Position numbers and translations under genes: made by a program. A model generated the notes under the pieces. The model saw only the letters and a program-made list of their open reading frames with translations. It searched no databases and was not told where the DNA came from. From Cochliopodium minus (lineage: Eukaryota; Discosea; Himatismenida; Cochliopodiidae), in the NCBI GenBank assembly GCA_024220525.1, contig JAMYWO010000086.1, positions 115,529-158,903 of the forward strand: a stretch of DNA of 43,375 nucleotides, in the 5' to 3' direction. This document shows, in pieces, positions 43,355 through 43,375 of the stretch. The number at the start of each line of letters is the position of its first letter. Position 1 is the stretch's first letter.

Positions 43355-43375
43355 TTAGTATTGAAAATTTTTGGT
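43355..43375 (-). CDS. Last codons of a second EXORDIUM-like gene (cut by window edge)
   Basis: The reverse strand ends K-N-F-Q-Y-stop, nearly the same as the K-N-L-Q-Y-stop end of the gene at 40031. The bases beyond the stop also match its 3' flank (AACTTTAAACAA against AAGTTTAAACAA). The rest lies outside the window. Confidence 0.55.
   Translation of the reverse strand, partial: TKNFQY

Noticed and set aside
1-43375. tRNA, rRNA or other structured RNA genes
   Set aside because: I found no GC-rich cloverleaf or conserved RNA segment by eye; a tRNAscan/Infernal run would be decisive.
1-43375. Transposon or virus genes
   Set aside because: No reverse transcriptase, transposase, integrase or capsid motif was recognised in any frame.

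Overview
The window is nuclear DNA of a very AT-rich, intron-dense, unicellular eukaryote, most likely an amoeboid protist. The evidence is genes split by short GT-AG introns, intergenic and intronic DNA made largely of A/T runs, Asn/Lys-rich linkers, and a repertoire typical of free-living amoebae (small heat-shock proteins, a Ras-like GTPase, SPRY, SAM, ankyrin, F-box, RCC1, RING and CUE proteins). TAA, TAG and TGA all end well-supported reading frames, so the code looks standard. The lineage (dictyostelid-like Amoebozoa, Heterolobosea, Anaeramoebae or other) cannot be fixed from the sequence. I rebuilt spliced models by hand, using reading-phase continuity across introns as the main test.

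Layout. 54-2885: three tandem minus-strand Hsp20 genes; the third has a ~190-residue charged insert inside the alpha-crystallin domain. 3015-5685: two gene fragments facing each other, both lacking a start exon. 5896-6729: membrane RING E3. 7032-7874: an N-myristoylation-type Ras-like GTPase with unusual switch residues. 8430-9653 (-): SPRY-domain protein. 9965-10807: first member (A) of an unassigned three-gene family. 10799-16438 (-): an 18-exon gene fusing UBA-like, CUE-like and coiled-coil segments to a MICAL-type flavoprotein monooxygenase. 16785-19355: family copy B (broken), a SAM-domain protein, and copy C. 19534-21189: ankyrin protein whose C-terminus matches that of the A/B/C family. 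21431-22041: four-helix membrane protein. 22192-25547: two tandem CUE-domain paralogues with an unassigned domain. 25721-28945: iron-sulphur-type L-serine dehydratase with a mitochondrial-like leader, cut off at an N at 29174. 29175-30476: coding-like but disrupted sequence. 30477-32946: RCC1-repeat protein. 32998-34342 (-): F-box protein with an N-myristoylation-type start. 34638-39175: PX plus EHD/dynamin-like GTPase. 39497-39921 (-): small secreted DUF4430-like protein. 40031-42379 (-): type II membrane protein with an EXORDIUM/PHI-1-like ectodomain, and the last codons of a likely tandem copy at the right edge.

Themes. Many products carry ubiquitin-related modules (RING, F-box, UBA/CUE, a possible C-terminal adaptor motif), but nothing shows that they act in one pathway. 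Exons of 7, 7, 10, 11, 12 and 16 nt recur in five genes, so automated gene calling is likely to fail here. Tandem duplication has shaped several segments (Hsp20, A/B/C family, CUE pair, EXORDIUM-like pair).
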